Shown here one piece after another: positions 17,617 through 26,102 of a DNA stretch of 64,000 nt. The notes under the pieces were generated by a model. It had not been told where the DNA came from and did no database searches. It was given only the letters and a program-made list of their open reading frames with translations. The position numbers and the translations under genes are program-made. This stretch comes from Celeribacter baekdonensis (GTDB lineage: Bacteria; Pseudomonadota; Alphaproteobacteria; Rhodobacterales; Rhodobacteraceae): assembly GCF_900102315.1 (NCBI RefSeq), contig NZ_FNBL01000001.1:571841-635840 (forward strand), written 5' to 3'. Position 1 is the stretch's first letter. The number at the start of each line of letters is the position of its first letter.

Positions 17617-18291
17617 ATGAACACAGCATTTGAAATGTTTGACGATAGCGCGTTTGCGGAAATGGCGCGGGTGGCTCAATCTATAGAGCGAATAAACACA
17701 GCACATAAATTTGACGACAACACATCTGCTAAACTGGCGCTGGCCGCTCGCTCGATGGAACGCATAAGCACGCAGATCGGTGAGACAATCCCTAAGGATT
17801 TTTCCAAACGCCTCTCTTCGCATCTTCAAGGAATCGACTTTAAGAACACCATCCAATGGCAAGAGGGGATGTTTGACCAGATCGCAAACAGCCTTTCTAT
17901 TCCAAATCTCCCCGCTCTTACCTCTCTCTCGGATAGTTTAACGGATACTGCGGAACGGATGCGCCGTTCCCTTGTCGTTCCCACGCTTATTCGCCCCACT
18001 CCTGAGGAGGTCGCTTCACCAAATACGGAAACCGCGCCGCCTCCTAGGAACAAAGGTGGGAGGCCATCATACGCATGGCGATATGTGGGCATGGAATTAT
18101 TAGCCATTGATCTACTGCGGCGCGGCGAAGAGAAAAGCCGCCACGGGTGCGCAAAACGGCTGGTGGCGACATTTGGCTTCACGCCAAGTCATAACACTTG
18201 GGTTGAAAAGAGCGGGCTAATTGTATTTGGAAACAGTGAGCGCGCGGCAATTGATCGCCTTTCCGAATACTTAAAAAACTTCATAACTTAA
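17617..18291 (+). CDS. Hypothetical protein of the element
   Basis: A 224-residue protein without a recognised family. Residues 10-65 contain two similar segments (ARVAQSIERINTAHKFDDN and ALAARSMERISTQIGETI), a small internal repeat of amphipathic helices. The C-terminal third has RNKGGRPSYAWRYVGMELL and an HNTWVEK segment that could bind DNA or another protein. The ATG at 17617 is preferred because an AGGAG lies at 17601-17605. It stands alone between the iteron site and the alpA-like gene. No function is proposed. Confidence 0.6.
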   Translation: MNTAFEMFDDSAFAEMARVAQSIERINTAHKFDDNTSAKLALAARSMERISTQIGETIPKDFSKRLSSHLQGIDFKNTIQWQEGMFDQIANSLSIPNLPALTSLSDSLTDTAERMRRSLVVPTLIRPTPEEVASPNTETAPPPRNKGGRPSYAWRYVGMELLAIDLLRRGEEKSRHGCAKRLVATFGFTPSHNTWVEKSGLIVFGNSERAAIDRLSEYLKNFIT

Positions 18292-18422
18292 ACAGGTTGA
18301 CATAGTTTCCGCGAAAAACAGAAGAGCTTTTCAGTAAAAAGAACAGGGTTTTCGGAAAAGACAATCGTGCCGCACTTGCACAGTTTCATTCCATGCAACG
18401 CAAATGGAAAGGATGTTGTGCA

Positions 18423-18635
18423 ATGTTTGAACTCTTGCAACCTGATCGCCTACTTTCTCGCTCTGAAGTAGAACTGAACTTTGGCGTATCGCGCCGCTTT
18501 CTCGAAGTCTCCGCTGTGCGCGGTGACGGCCCGCCGATGATCAAGATTGGCCGCTCTGTCCGCTATCGCGTGGGGGATCTGCGTGAGTGGATTGAGGCCC
18601 GCAAGGTCACGTCCACCTCTCAGGAGGTGCAATAA
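18423..18635 (+). CDS. AlpA-like helix-turn-helix protein (excisionase/activator)
   Basis: A 70-residue protein with one MerR-type winged helix-turn-helix: LLSRSEVELNFGVSRRFLEV, then the wing segment KIGRSVRYRVGDLREWIEAR. This architecture is shared by AlpA regulators and recombination directionality factors, which often sit next to integrases on phage satellites. The ATG at 18423 follows AAAGGA; an in-frame ATG at 18393 would add ten residues. Its stop overlaps the next gene's start (TAATG), so translation is probably coupled. Whether it excises the element or activates transcription is not resolved. Confidence 0.82.
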   Translation: MFELLQPDRLLSRSEVELNFGVSRRFLEVSAVRGDGPPMIKIGRSVRYRVGDLREWIEARKVTSTSQEVQ

Positions 18636-18892
18636 TGACCACCCGCGTCCCAACTCCTAAAATCTTTATCGGGTCGGATGGGCAATTGAGCTTAGGGCGG
18701 GCGGATCAAACTCGCTTTCACAAGCTTGATCTGACCAATCACGACGAAACCATGCTGGAAAAGCTGGGGTTTGTAATCAAAGCTTACAACCGCTTTGCGG
18801 CTTTCATTGAAGCCGTTGAACGCGTTGAAACGGTTATCCAAAAATACGAAAGCCTTGGGCTTCCGCTGCGGGAGGACAAATCCCATGACTGA
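18635..18892 (+). CDS. Small hypothetical protein, second gene of the replication operon
   Basis: An 85-residue protein with no recognised domain. It has a strong ribosome site (CAGGAGG) and overlaps both neighbours, starting on the alpA-like stop codon and ending 8 bp inside the primase gene. The C-terminal half is helical and may form a coiled coil (FIEAVERVETVIQKYESLG). Tight packing between a DNA-binding gene and a primase suggests an accessory replication or regulatory role, which is inference. Confidence 0.65.
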   Translation: MTTRVPTPKIFIGSDGQLSLGRADQTRFHKLDLTNHDETMLEKLGFVIKAYNRFAAFIEAVERVETVIQKYESLGLPLREDKSHD

Positions 18893-19784
18893 GGCCGAAC
18901 GCATTACCCGCGCGCTTGGGGGCGAATGGCGCGGCTCTTCTGGCCTTGCGCCCTGCCCGATCTGCCAACCTGAGGGGCGGCGCGATCAACGGGGCTTGTC
19001 TCTCTCTGATAGCGCTGGGCGGCTCTTGGTGCATTGCCATAAGAGCGGCTGCGATGTGTTGCGGGACTTGCAAGCCCGCAATCTGACCGACACACCGCGC
19101 GACCGCGTGCCCTATGATCCCGAAGAGGCCCTGCGCCGCAAGGCCGAAGAGCGCAAACGCGAGGCCAAGCGCCTCAAGACGGCCCATGATCTTTTCGCGG
19201 AAGGCGTCTCTTGCGAGGGCACCGCCGCACAAGCCTACCTTGAGGGGCGCGGCATTATGGGGATGCGGTTCAACCGGATCGCCCGCACCCTGCGCTTTCA
19301 TCCTTCTGCCCTTCACGGGGCCTCCGGCCAACGTCTCCCGGCGATGTTGGCGCAAATCCGTGGCCCCAAAGGCGAACCGTTGGGCGTACACCGCACCTTT
19401 CTTAAACCGGACGGCAGCGGCAAAGCCGATGTTGAGCCGCAAAAGATGATGCTTGGGCCGTCCTCCGGGGGCGCTGTGCGCTTTGGGCCGGACAATCGGG
19501 TGATCGCCCTTGCGGAGGGTATTGAGACCGCTCTGTCCGTGTCTCAGGCCTCCCGCCTGACGGTCTGGGCCACCTTGTCCACCTCTGGCCTCAAAGGGCT
19601 GATCCTGCCGCCGCCTCCCGTGGCGGAGGTGATCGTGATTGCGGCGGACCATGATCCTGCGGGGATCTCGGCGGCGGAGCAAACGGCAGAACGCTTTGAG
19701 CGCGAAAGCCGCGCGGTGTCGGTGATCTATCCACGCTCTCCGGGGAGCGACTTTAACGACCTTTTGAGCGAGGCGGACCAATGA
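18885..19784 (+). CDS. Primase with zinc-binding and Toprim domains
   Basis: A 299-residue protein. The N-terminal zinc-finger region has Cys24, Cys27, Cys51, His52 and Cys56 (CPIC ... HCHKSGC), like CHC2-type primase fingers. The Toprim domain has EGIE at 211-214 and DHDPAG at 255-260, the acidic residues that bind catalytic metal. A charged helical linker (EALRRKAEERKREAKRLK) separates them. It starts at an ATG with GGAGG upstream and ends overlapping the DUF927 gene by 4 bp, so primase and helicase are translated together. It would prime element DNA synthesis, as in P4-type and plasmid replication modules. Confidence 0.88.
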   Translation: MTEAERITRALGGEWRGSSGLAPCPICQPEGRRDQRGLSLSDSAGRLLVHCHKSGCDVLRDLQARNLTDTPRDRVPYDPEEALRRKAEERKREAKRLKTAHDLFAEGVSCEGTAAQAYLEGRGIMGMRFNRIARTLRFHPSALHGASGQRLPAMLAQIRGPKGEPLGVHRTFLKPDGSGKADVEPQKMMLGPSSGGAVRFGPDNRVIALAEGIETALSVSQASRLTVWATLSTSGLKGLILPPPPVAEVIVIAADHDPAGISAAEQTAERFERESRAVSVIYPRSPGSDFNDLLSEADQ

Positions 19785-21667
19785 GCGAAAAAGACATCGC
19801 GCGGCTGGTCGAAGAGGCCGCACAAGAGGCCGAAGCCAAGAAACAAGGACGCGCTGGGCGGGGCGGAAAGGCCCAGACGCGGACCAAGAAAGGCCGCTTT
19901 CCGTTCAAGGTCGAAAAGGGCTTTGTGTGGCACGAAATCGACGAAAACACGGAGGACGGCGGCACCCGCAAAAAATGGTTGCCCTTTGTCTCTGAGGTTC
20001 ACGTCAAAGCCGCCACCAGATCGCCCGACAGCGACGATTGGGGCCTTCTCTTGGTGGTTGTGGACCCTGACGGGCAGGAACATGAATGGCCCATGCCTCA
20101 GGCGCTCCTTGCGGCCTCTGGTGAGGCCTTGCGGGCCGAACTCTTGCGGCTTGGGATGCGCCCCGCGCTGGGTAGTCGCAAATGGAAAGAATGGCTGACC
20201 GAGTACCTGGTCTGTGCGTGCCCCGAAGAGCGGGCGCGCTGTGTCGGGTCGATCGGCTGGCACGGGGAAACCTTCGTCCTGCCGGATGAGGTGTTTTCCA
20301 ATGCCGAGAGCAAAGAGCGGATTGTGCTACAAAGCACGGCCCGCCTCGAACACGCCTACAACCAAAAGGGCACCCTTGCCTCATGGCGTGACGCAATCTC
20401 GGTTCCGTCCTTGGGCAATTCCCGGCTTGTGCTGGCTATCTCCGCCGCCTTTGCCGCGCCCCTCTTGACCATCACGGGGGATGAGAGCGGCGGGTTTCAC
20501 CTGCGCGGCGGGTCATCGCTTGGCAAATCCACCGCGCTTGAGGTGGCCGGGTCTGTTTGGGGTGGCGGCAATCAGGGCGGCTATAAGAAGACATGGCGCG
20601 CGACAGACAACGCTCTTGAGGGCGTGGCCGCGATGCACAACGGCGCGCTCCTGTGCCTTGATGAGCTTTCTCAGGTCGATGCCAAAGCGGCGGACAAGGC
20701 CATTTACATGCTGGGCAACGGCACGGGCAAAGGTCGTCAAAACAAAGAGGGCAACCTGAAAAAGGAACAGACGTGGCGCACCCTGTTCCTGAGCAACGGC
20801 GAGGTGTCCTTGGCCGATAAGCTCAATGAGGCGGGCAGCAAAACGGCGGCGGGCATGGAAGTGCGCTTGATCGACCTGCGCGCCGATGCCGGGGCGGGCC
20901 TTGGCCTTTTCGACCAAGTGCCCAACGGCGTCACCCCTGCGGAGTTTTCCCAACGCCTCAAGGCTGCATCCGGGGCACATTATGGCACAGCGGCACGGGC
21001 GTTCTTGCGGGAACTGGTCGGGGATCTCCCGTGCTTTCGTGACGAACTGGCAAAGCTGCGCCGGGATTTTCTCGCGGATGCCGTGCCGCCCGGTGCGGAC
21101 GGTCAGGTGCGCCGGGTGGCGGATCGCTTTGCGCTGGTGGCCGCTGCGGGGGAAATGGCCTCTGTGTTTGATGTGACGGGCTGGCCCTCAGGTGCCGCGC
21201 GTGAGGCGGCGTTGCGGTGTTTCAAGGATTGGGTTTCTGAGCGGGGCGGTATTGGATCGGGTGAGGTGGCGGACGCACGGCGGCGCATTGCGGAGGCGAT
21301 TGAGATTTATGGTCAGGCGCGGTTTCAGGATTGGAGCAATCGGGACCGGGCGGTCATTGCGCCCCGTTGGGGCTATGTCAAAGGCTGGGAAGAGGATGAG
21401 GACGCCGAAGCGGTCGGGCGGTGGCGCAAGCTGGAATATGATTGGTTTTTCACCAGTAGCGGCCTGAAAACCGTCCTCAGCGGGTTGGATTTCAAATCCG
21501 TGGTTTCAAGCCTGTTGGATCAAGGGGTGATCGTCGCCCAAGGCCCCACCAAAGGCCCCACCAAAACCTTTCACGTTCCGAACGCGGGCGGCAAGGTCCG
21601 GCTCTATCAAATCAACGCAGCGGCGCTGGGCGATGATTTAGACGCCTCTGAGGGGGATGCAGCGTGA
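19781..21667 (+). CDS. DUF927 family ATPase/replicative helicase-like protein
   Basis: A 628-residue protein. The N-terminal 40 residues are basic and alanine-rich. The DUF927 core begins near residue 45; Walker A GGSSLGKST lies at about 243-251 and the Walker B-like LLCLDELSQ at about 290. DUF927 proteins are helicase-like ATPases that usually sit beside primases on plasmids, prophages and satellites. Here the gene overlaps the primase stop and is followed by an overlapping small gene. The pairing is the strongest argument that this element can replicate autonomously after excision. Confidence 0.88.
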   Translation: MSEKDIARLVEEAAQEAEAKKQGRAGRGGKAQTRTKKGRFPFKVEKGFVWHEIDENTEDGGTRKKWLPFVSEVHVKAATRSPDSDDWGLLLVVVDPDGQEHEWPMPQALLAASGEALRAELLRLGMRPALGSRKWKEWLTEYLVCACPEERARCVGSIGWHGETFVLPDEVFSNAESKERIVLQSTARLEHAYNQKGTLASWRDAISVPSLGNSRLVLAISAAFAAPLLTITGDESGGFHLRGGSSLGKSTALEVAGSVWGGGNQGGYKKTWRATDNALEGVAAMHNGALLCLDELSQVDAKAADKAIYMLGNGTGKGRQNKEGNLKKEQTWRTLFLSNGEVSLADKLNEAGSKTAAGMEVRLIDLRADAGAGLGLFDQVPNGVTPAEFSQRLKAASGAHYGTAARAFLRELVGDLPCFRDELAKLRRDFLADAVPPGADGQVRRVADRFALVAAAGEMASVFDVTGWPSGAAREAALRCFKDWVSERGGIGSGEVADARRRIAEAIEIYGQARFQDWSNRDRAVIAPRWGYVKGWEEDEDAEAVGRWRKLEYDWFFTSSGLKTVLSGLDFKSVVSSLLDQGVIVAQGPTKGPTKTFHVPNAGGKVRLYQINAAALGDDLDASEGDAA

Positions 21668-21876
21668 GCATGACGCCCGACAAGTGGGATCGCCTGAGAC
21701 GGGTCTTTGCGCCCGTCTCAACCGCCCCGACGCAACCGCCGCTCTATGACCCCCGGCAAGATCCTGAGATTGCCCGCGACATGGCCGAAGAACGCGCCGC
21801 AATCCTTGAGTTCGACGCCGGGTTTAGCCGCGAGGAGGCGGAGCGGCGGGCGTTTGGGGGGATCAAGTGGCGGTAA
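21664..21876 (+). CDS. Small hypothetical protein
   Basis: A 70-residue protein starting at GTG (21664) with a GAGGGGG ribosome site eight bases upstream; an ATG two codons later is an alternative. It overlaps the DUF927 stop. The C-terminal helix (RDMAEERAAILEFDAGFSRE followed by EAERRAFGG) resembles small proteins often found at the end of primase-helicase operons in alphaproteobacterial elements. Function is unknown. Confidence 0.6.
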   Translation: MSMTPDKWDRLRRVFAPVSTAPTQPPLYDPRQDPEIARDMAEERAAILEFDAGFSREEAERRAFGGIKWR

Positions 21877-22040
21877 GGCGGTTACCCATTTAGGGATGAC
21901 AGCGCCAAGGCAAATGAGAGAGCGGCCCATACCCGCCGTTCGAACTCCCTCCGAAATGCTGTATATTGGCCGTCACAGGAGACATTCGCTGCAACGGCAT
22001 GATCCCAACACTATCCGCAAGGTGCTTCACTTGTACGAGT

Positions 22041-23966
22041 TCAATCCCGAACCTCAAACTCCTTTAGGTCTTTGCCTACCAAACAACGCAGTGTGCTGCG
22101 TTCAGGATCGAATATCGCGAGAAAGTCTTGTTTGTTGGAAAGGGAACCGAATAAACTCACCGAACTTAACTTGTTCCATCTCCGCTCCGATGTGTACTCT
22201 CCCACTAGTACCGATCCGATAAATTGGCCCGAAACTGTAACATCGTAGATATCTGGAGACTTTTCGGCGCTTCCTGTCATCGCAAAAGCATTGTCTGTTT
22301 GGTTTCTTTGATAGCTTCCCTTGGCTACGACACGGTCATTTTCCTTGCTCACAACAAGTGAGACTTCGTTATCGATCCATGTTTTGCCGATTTCAGAAGG
22401 CATGGTTTGCCATATGAAATGTCCAACCGCAGATAGAAACTGGCTTAGTTCTGGTGCGCCCTCAAGTTTATTTGCTTTGTTTTTCTTTTCATCCGAGGGA
22501 ATCGCGTCGAGCCGCACTTGTGAGATCGCGACGTTTTCGTGTGCGGAATCTATATCTTTCGCTCGTTGAAGTTCGTTCTGGGCTTCTTTCAAAAAGCCTG
22601 CAGACATTAGTCTCTCTGAAAGGTTGCTCATCGCTAGAGTCTCGCCTTGGTTGGCGGCAGCTTGATAAGCAGATACAGACATACCAGACAGTGAAAAACT
22701 TTGATAAACTACACCCAAATTATTCCAAGTGGTCGGGTCGCGTTGGGCATAGGGGATCTTTTCATAGTGATACATTGTAAGCGAATTATTATCATTTTCG
22801 GAATGCGCATATGCAAGTTGAAACCGTTTCTGCGTATCTGCGGGATCGATTTCCAACTCTCGCTCCATCAATGCTAACTTCAGAATCTTGTTTTCATCGT
22901 GCCAAGCAGGCAATTGCTCCAGCGTCGAAATTAGGAATTTTTCGTCCTCCGACGACTCGACCAAAGAGCGCATTTCCGAGATTGTGGTTTCTACACCATC
23001 TTTGTCTCCGAGAGTCTGGTACACTCTTGCAAGGTTAGCCAACGCACCCCGTTTTTCTTGTTTGCTTTCACTATTGTCCAAGGCACTCTGGAAATGCTCC
23101 TTCGCCCGCTTGTAATCTTCAAAATGCTCGTATGCTTGGGCCAAGTTTTCCTGAATTTTTGGGTTATCTGGATACTTATCGGCAATCAATTTTATTTCCG
23201 GCAAACGGTTCTCATCAGTGTATCGCGTCTTATTTAAATGACATGACGCATCCCAAACAGCCGCTGCCTCAGAATTGGATCCGACCCTTCCGAGCCAAGC
23301 TTCTGAGATAACCTTCGCGCGTTCTTGATCCCCAACAATCGCCGCCTTGAAATATTCGAATTCAAACTTCCACTCGCCCCACGTCGCGTTTGGATCTTCT
23401 ATGCCATGATCTACTACTTCTTCATGGTCTTCGCCTGATGCGATGCCCTCGCTCAGAGAGGCGCGTGCTCGGCCGACACGCGAACCTTGCATGTTCGTTA
23501 TCATCCCCAAAATACTGCTGAATGACTTTTCAATCGCGTCTCTATCGAACGGAATGTACTCAATATTCCCTTGCAAGCTGCCCGGTTGTCTTACGCCCCT
23601 TTGAAGTAGGATGATGATTTTCATCTTTCGCCCGATCGCCAGACCAATTTCTTGAATGATCCAATCAGAAGTTTTTGTTTGGAGGTCCTCTTTTTCTATT
23701 TTAAGACGTTTTCCAAACCGCGAACTGTTGAATTTATTGTCTTTTGCAACGCACTCATTTGGCGTGCAAATGCCGATGAACAAGTTCCGGCCTTCGATGA
23801 GATCAAGTACCTTAAATGCCACCTCATCAGGGCGTGGATCGGTAGCGTGAACCCAATCGAAATTGTGGCTCTTGGCAATTTGGTCAAAAAAATCAGTAAA
23901 TTTCCTCACCACAGCTTCATCTTCTGGCAGGAAACTGTGCCCCACGAATGCGTTTATCTCTGCCAT
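22041..23966 (-). CDS. TIR-like domain/TPR-repeat protein, candidate anti-phage effector
   Basis: A 641-residue protein. Residues 1-150 form a TIR-like domain: a first strand NAFVGHSF, a middle block LIEGRNLFIGICTPN, then DWIIQEIGLAIGRK with Glu106 at the place of the catalytic glutamate of NAD-cleaving TIR domains, and GSLQGNIEYIPFDRD. Residues about 190-500 are TPR-like helices (for example AQAYEHFEDYKRAKEHFQSA). Residues about 520-641 are a beta-rich C-terminal domain. The gene is visibly richer in A+T than its neighbours and runs against them, typical of cargo. An in-frame ATG at 23993 would add nine residues; the ATG at 23966 has GGAG upstream, though spaced 14 bases. NADase activity and phage sensing are predicted from architecture only. 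Confidence 0.78.
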   Translation of the reverse strand: MAEINAFVGHSFLPEDEAVVRKFTDFFDQIAKSHNFDWVHATDPRPDEVAFKVLDLIEGRNLFIGICTPNECVAKDNKFNSSRFGKRLKIEKEDLQTKTSDWIIQEIGLAIGRKMKIIILLQRGVRQPGSLQGNIEYIPFDRDAIEKSFSSILGMITNMQGSRVGRARASLSEGIASGEDHEEVVDHGIEDPNATWGEWKFEFEYFKAAIVGDQERAKVISEAWLGRVGSNSEAAAVWDASCHLNKTRYTDENRLPEIKLIADKYPDNPKIQENLAQAYEHFEDYKRAKEHFQSALDNSESKQEKRGALANLARVYQTLGDKDGVETTISEMRSLVESSEDEKFLISTLEQLPAWHDENKILKLALMERELEIDPADTQKRFQLAYAHSENDNNSLTMYHYEKIPYAQRDPTTWNNLGVVYQSFSLSGMSVSAYQAAANQGETLAMSNLSERLMSAGFLKEAQNELQRAKDIDSAHENVAISQVRLDAIPSDEKKNKANKLEGAPELSQFLSAVGHFIWQTMPSEIGKTWIDNEVSLVVSKENDRVVAKGSYQRNQTDNAFAMTGSAEKSPDIYDVTVSGQFIGSVLVGEYTSERRWNKLSSVSLFGSLSNKQDFLAIFDPERSTLRCLVGKDLKEFEVRD

Positions 23967-24012
23967 GTTTGTAACTATTGCTCCGTTGATCATGAAATAA
24001 TTTTCCCAAGCC

Positions 24013-24183
24013 TCAGCTAAAAGCTAACCTAGCTGCGTCTAGACTTTTAGCTTCAATCTCCCTTTTGGAAAGTTCTTGCTTGTAGAAAGAAGCGAGTGCT
24101 GCATTGAAGGTCTGCTTTCCATCTTCTGGGGCGATTTGTTCGCACCACAGAGTATTATTAGAATCCGTCCGTCCACACCTAAA
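24013..24183 (-). pseudogene. Start-less C-terminal gene remnant upstream of the TIR-like gene
   Basis: A 56-codon open frame runs stop to stop with no ATG, GTG or TTG. Its translation looks like real protein, with a Cys-containing start (FRCGRTDSN, LWCEQIAPEDGKQTF) and a helical end (ASFYKQELSKREIEAKSLDA). It ends 46 bp before the TIR-like start on the same strand. It is most simply the 3' end of a gene whose front was deleted when the cargo was assembled or shuffled. Confidence 0.5.
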
Positions 24184-24257
24184 TTAAGAACCCCAGCCCT
24201 TTACTGTTGGAAAAAACCTCTTTTCAGCCGATCATAGCAGAGCATTCCGGACTTAGG

Positions 24258-24515
24258 TTACGTTCCTTCGCCGGACTTTAACACCACACCCCCGCCCAGC
24301 GCTTGCTCTCCCTCATCAAGAAACTGAACCCCATGCGCCTCTAGCGCAGCTTTGACGGCTTCAACGGTTTCTTGTGACACAAGCCCCTTATGTTCTGGCT
24401 TCCCCTCTATACGCCGCAATGTGATGAGAGGGACGCCCGCGCTTTCGCATAGCTGGGCTTGGGTCAATCCGGCCAGAACGCGCCCCGCTTTAATTTGTGC
24501 TTTGATGTGATCCAT
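24258..24515 (-). CDS. XRE family repressor-like protein
   Basis: An 85-residue protein with a Cro/CI-type helix-turn-helix at residues 6-40: IKAGRVLAGLTQAQLCESAG, then VPLITLRRIE. The C-terminal extension (ALEAHGVQFLDEG and GGGVVLK) is common in alphaproteobacterial XRE regulators. AAGGAAAG provides the ribosome site. The divergent gap to 24611 holds two inverted repeats (24548-24564 and 24575-24592) that are good operator candidates. It is likely the lysogeny-type repressor of the element. Confidence 0.85.
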   Translation of the reverse strand: MDHIKAQIKAGRVLAGLTQAQLCESAGVPLITLRRIEGKPEHKGLVSQETVEAVKAALEAHGVQFLDEGEQALGGGVVLKSGEGT

Positions 24516-24547
24516 TGCGTCTTTCCTTGGTGGTAACTTTTTCTCAC

Positions 24548-24564
24548 TGATACACTTGTTATCA
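24548..24564. promoter_or_regulatory. Candidate operator O1 of the XRE repressor
   Basis: TGATA-N7-TATCA inverted repeat in the divergent gap between the XRE gene and the operon at 24611. Confidence 0.6.
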
Positions 24565-24574
24565 CCTCAGTCTA

Positions 24575-24592
24575 GTGATATATAGTTATCAC
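24575..24592. promoter_or_regulatory. Candidate operator O2 of the XRE repressor
   Basis: GTGATA-N6-TATCAC perfect inverted repeat, sharing the TGATA/TATCA half sites with O1. Two related dyads between divergent genes are typical of repressor switches. Confidence 0.65.
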
Positions 24593-24610
24593 CAAGTGAA
24601 GGAGGCAACC

Positions 24611-24937
24611 ATGACAATCAACCTTTCCACCCTCATGTCCGAAGCATGGAAAATCATCCGGCGCTTTCGGGGCAATGGTGAACCCCTTCGGGACTTGCTG
24701 TCCCGCGCGCTCAAGTCTGTTTGGTGGCGCGCCAAACGGGACGCCGCCATTGCCGCCGCAGCGGCGGCGCGCAAGGCCCGTGATCTGGCCGAACGTGCCC
24801 GCCCTGCCGCTGTAATCTTCGCGGATATTCTCAGCCTCGAAAACAAAAGCCGCCTTGGCGTTGACGGCATTCATCGCCTGTCCGCCCTGCGCGCGGCGTA
24901 TCGCACCGCCCTTGCCAATGAAAGGAACGCCGCATGA
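24611..24937 (+). CDS. Hypothetical protein, first gene of the repressor-opposed operon
   Basis: A 108-residue, strongly basic and helical protein (for example SRALKSVWWRAKRDAAIAAA, then AARKARDLAERAR). It follows a strong ribosome site (GAAGGAGG). It overlaps the next gene by 4 bp. No family was recognised. Its position behind the paired operators implies repressor control. Confidence 0.6.
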   Translation: MTINLSTLMSEAWKIIRRFRGNGEPLRDLLSRALKSVWWRAKRDAAIAAAAAARKARDLAERARPAAVIFADILSLENKSRLGVDGIHRLSALRAAYRTALANERNAA

Positions 24938-25305
24938 CCCAACGCGTGACCCGCCGCACCCTCTTGATCTCCCTCCCAGCCGCTGGGGTGACCGCCGCCC
25001 TGCCCGCGCCCGGACATGCACAGGGCCACGGCACACCCGCCCAGCGCCTCTTTCTCGAATGGCGCACAGCGATTGCACAAGAACAAGCGGCCTATGATGC
25101 GGATGAGAGCGACGAGGTTTGCGCGCGGCTTTTGAAGGGACGCACAGCGCTTGAGGACAGGCTCATGGACACGCCCAGCCAAACGCCGCGAGATCTCCTT
25201 TGCAAGATTGCCGCCTATACCAATTTCGGCCTGTTCGCCCTGCCTGAGACCATCGGCCAAACTCAAATCTGGAATGAAGCCCGCGCCCTGATCGGCGACG
25301 CATAA
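24934..25305 (+). CDS. Hypothetical exported protein with Tat-like signal
   Basis: A 123-residue protein beginning MTQRVTRRTLLISLPAAGVT, a twin-arginine-like motif plus hydrophobic stretch, with a probable cleavage site at GHA-QG near residue 31. The mature part is helical and acidic with no recognised domain. An exported protein inside a satellite-like element is unusual and might modify the host surface, which is speculation. The start overlaps the preceding stop (ATGA). Confidence 0.6.
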   Translation: MTQRVTRRTLLISLPAAGVTAALPAPGHAQGHGTPAQRLFLEWRTAIAQEQAAYDADESDEVCARLLKGRTALEDRLMDTPSQTPRDLLCKIAAYTNFGLFALPETIGQTQIWNEARALIGDA

Positions 25306-25331
25306 CCCACAAGCGAACGAAAGGAACGCGC

Positions 25332-25745
25332 ATGACCAAGCTCCGCCCCATCCCATACACCGCAAATCAGGAGACGCACGGTTTGGCTTTGGCCGCTGAT
25401 GTTGTTTACACCTCTGAGATTGCACAGATCGACAGGTTGCGGGAACGGCAAGCGGCCTATCGTGCGTCTCTCCCCACATCGGTTGAGGCCGCAAACCGCG
25501 AGGCTATATCGGTTCTCTCTGACCTCATTGAACCCGACGAACGCGGTGGCTTTCTTGAGGCCCTGCACCTTTCTATTGCTCTGGGCGCGATGATCAAAAA
25601 GGACGGGAACGCGTTGGGGTGCGTTGGCCCAGAAAGAGACGCGGCGATTTTTGTGTCTGAGCGGGTATCGGATGCCCTTCTACAGGTTCACGGCGAGCTT
25701 GAGCATATGAACACGGCGCTTCGGACGCCCATCGGCATTGGATAA
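25332..25745 (+). CDS. Hypothetical protein, third gene of the operon
   Basis: A 137-residue protein, mostly helical (EIAQIDRLRERQAAYRASLP, then SVLSDLIEPDERGGFLEALH), with a ribosome site (AAAGGAA) at 25319-25325. No family was recognised. It lies 26 bp after the exported protein gene. Confidence 0.55.
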   Translation: MTKLRPIPYTANQETHGLALAADVVYTSEIAQIDRLRERQAAYRASLPTSVEAANREAISVLSDLIEPDERGGFLEALHLSIALGAMIKKDGNALGCVGPERDAAIFVSERVSDALLQVHGELEHMNTALRTPIGIG

Positions 25746-26102
25746 GGCGGCAACCGCCTAAATTCCCCATTTGATTGAACACGGCCTAGGGCAAGCGCTC
25801 TGGGCCTTTTCTGTATCCCCCGCGCCCCGGTAGGGCATGTGGCACTGTCGCGCCAAAATATCCGGCTACAGCACTGCGCGGCACGGATTGCCGCGAAAGG
25901 CCAAGGCCCAGACAAAAAAGCCCATGCGGTCCGCGCCCTCGGGGCATCGGCTGACCGCTCTGCGCCATATGGGGGGGGGGTATGCTGAAAATCTCGGATT
26001 TAGGCTAGGAACCGGAGAGAGGACTATTATTTTCGCAAGTGTGTAAATAGGGAAAAAAGACCAAGGTGAAATTAGTTTTTGTTTATTTTCAATGAGTTAT
26101 GC

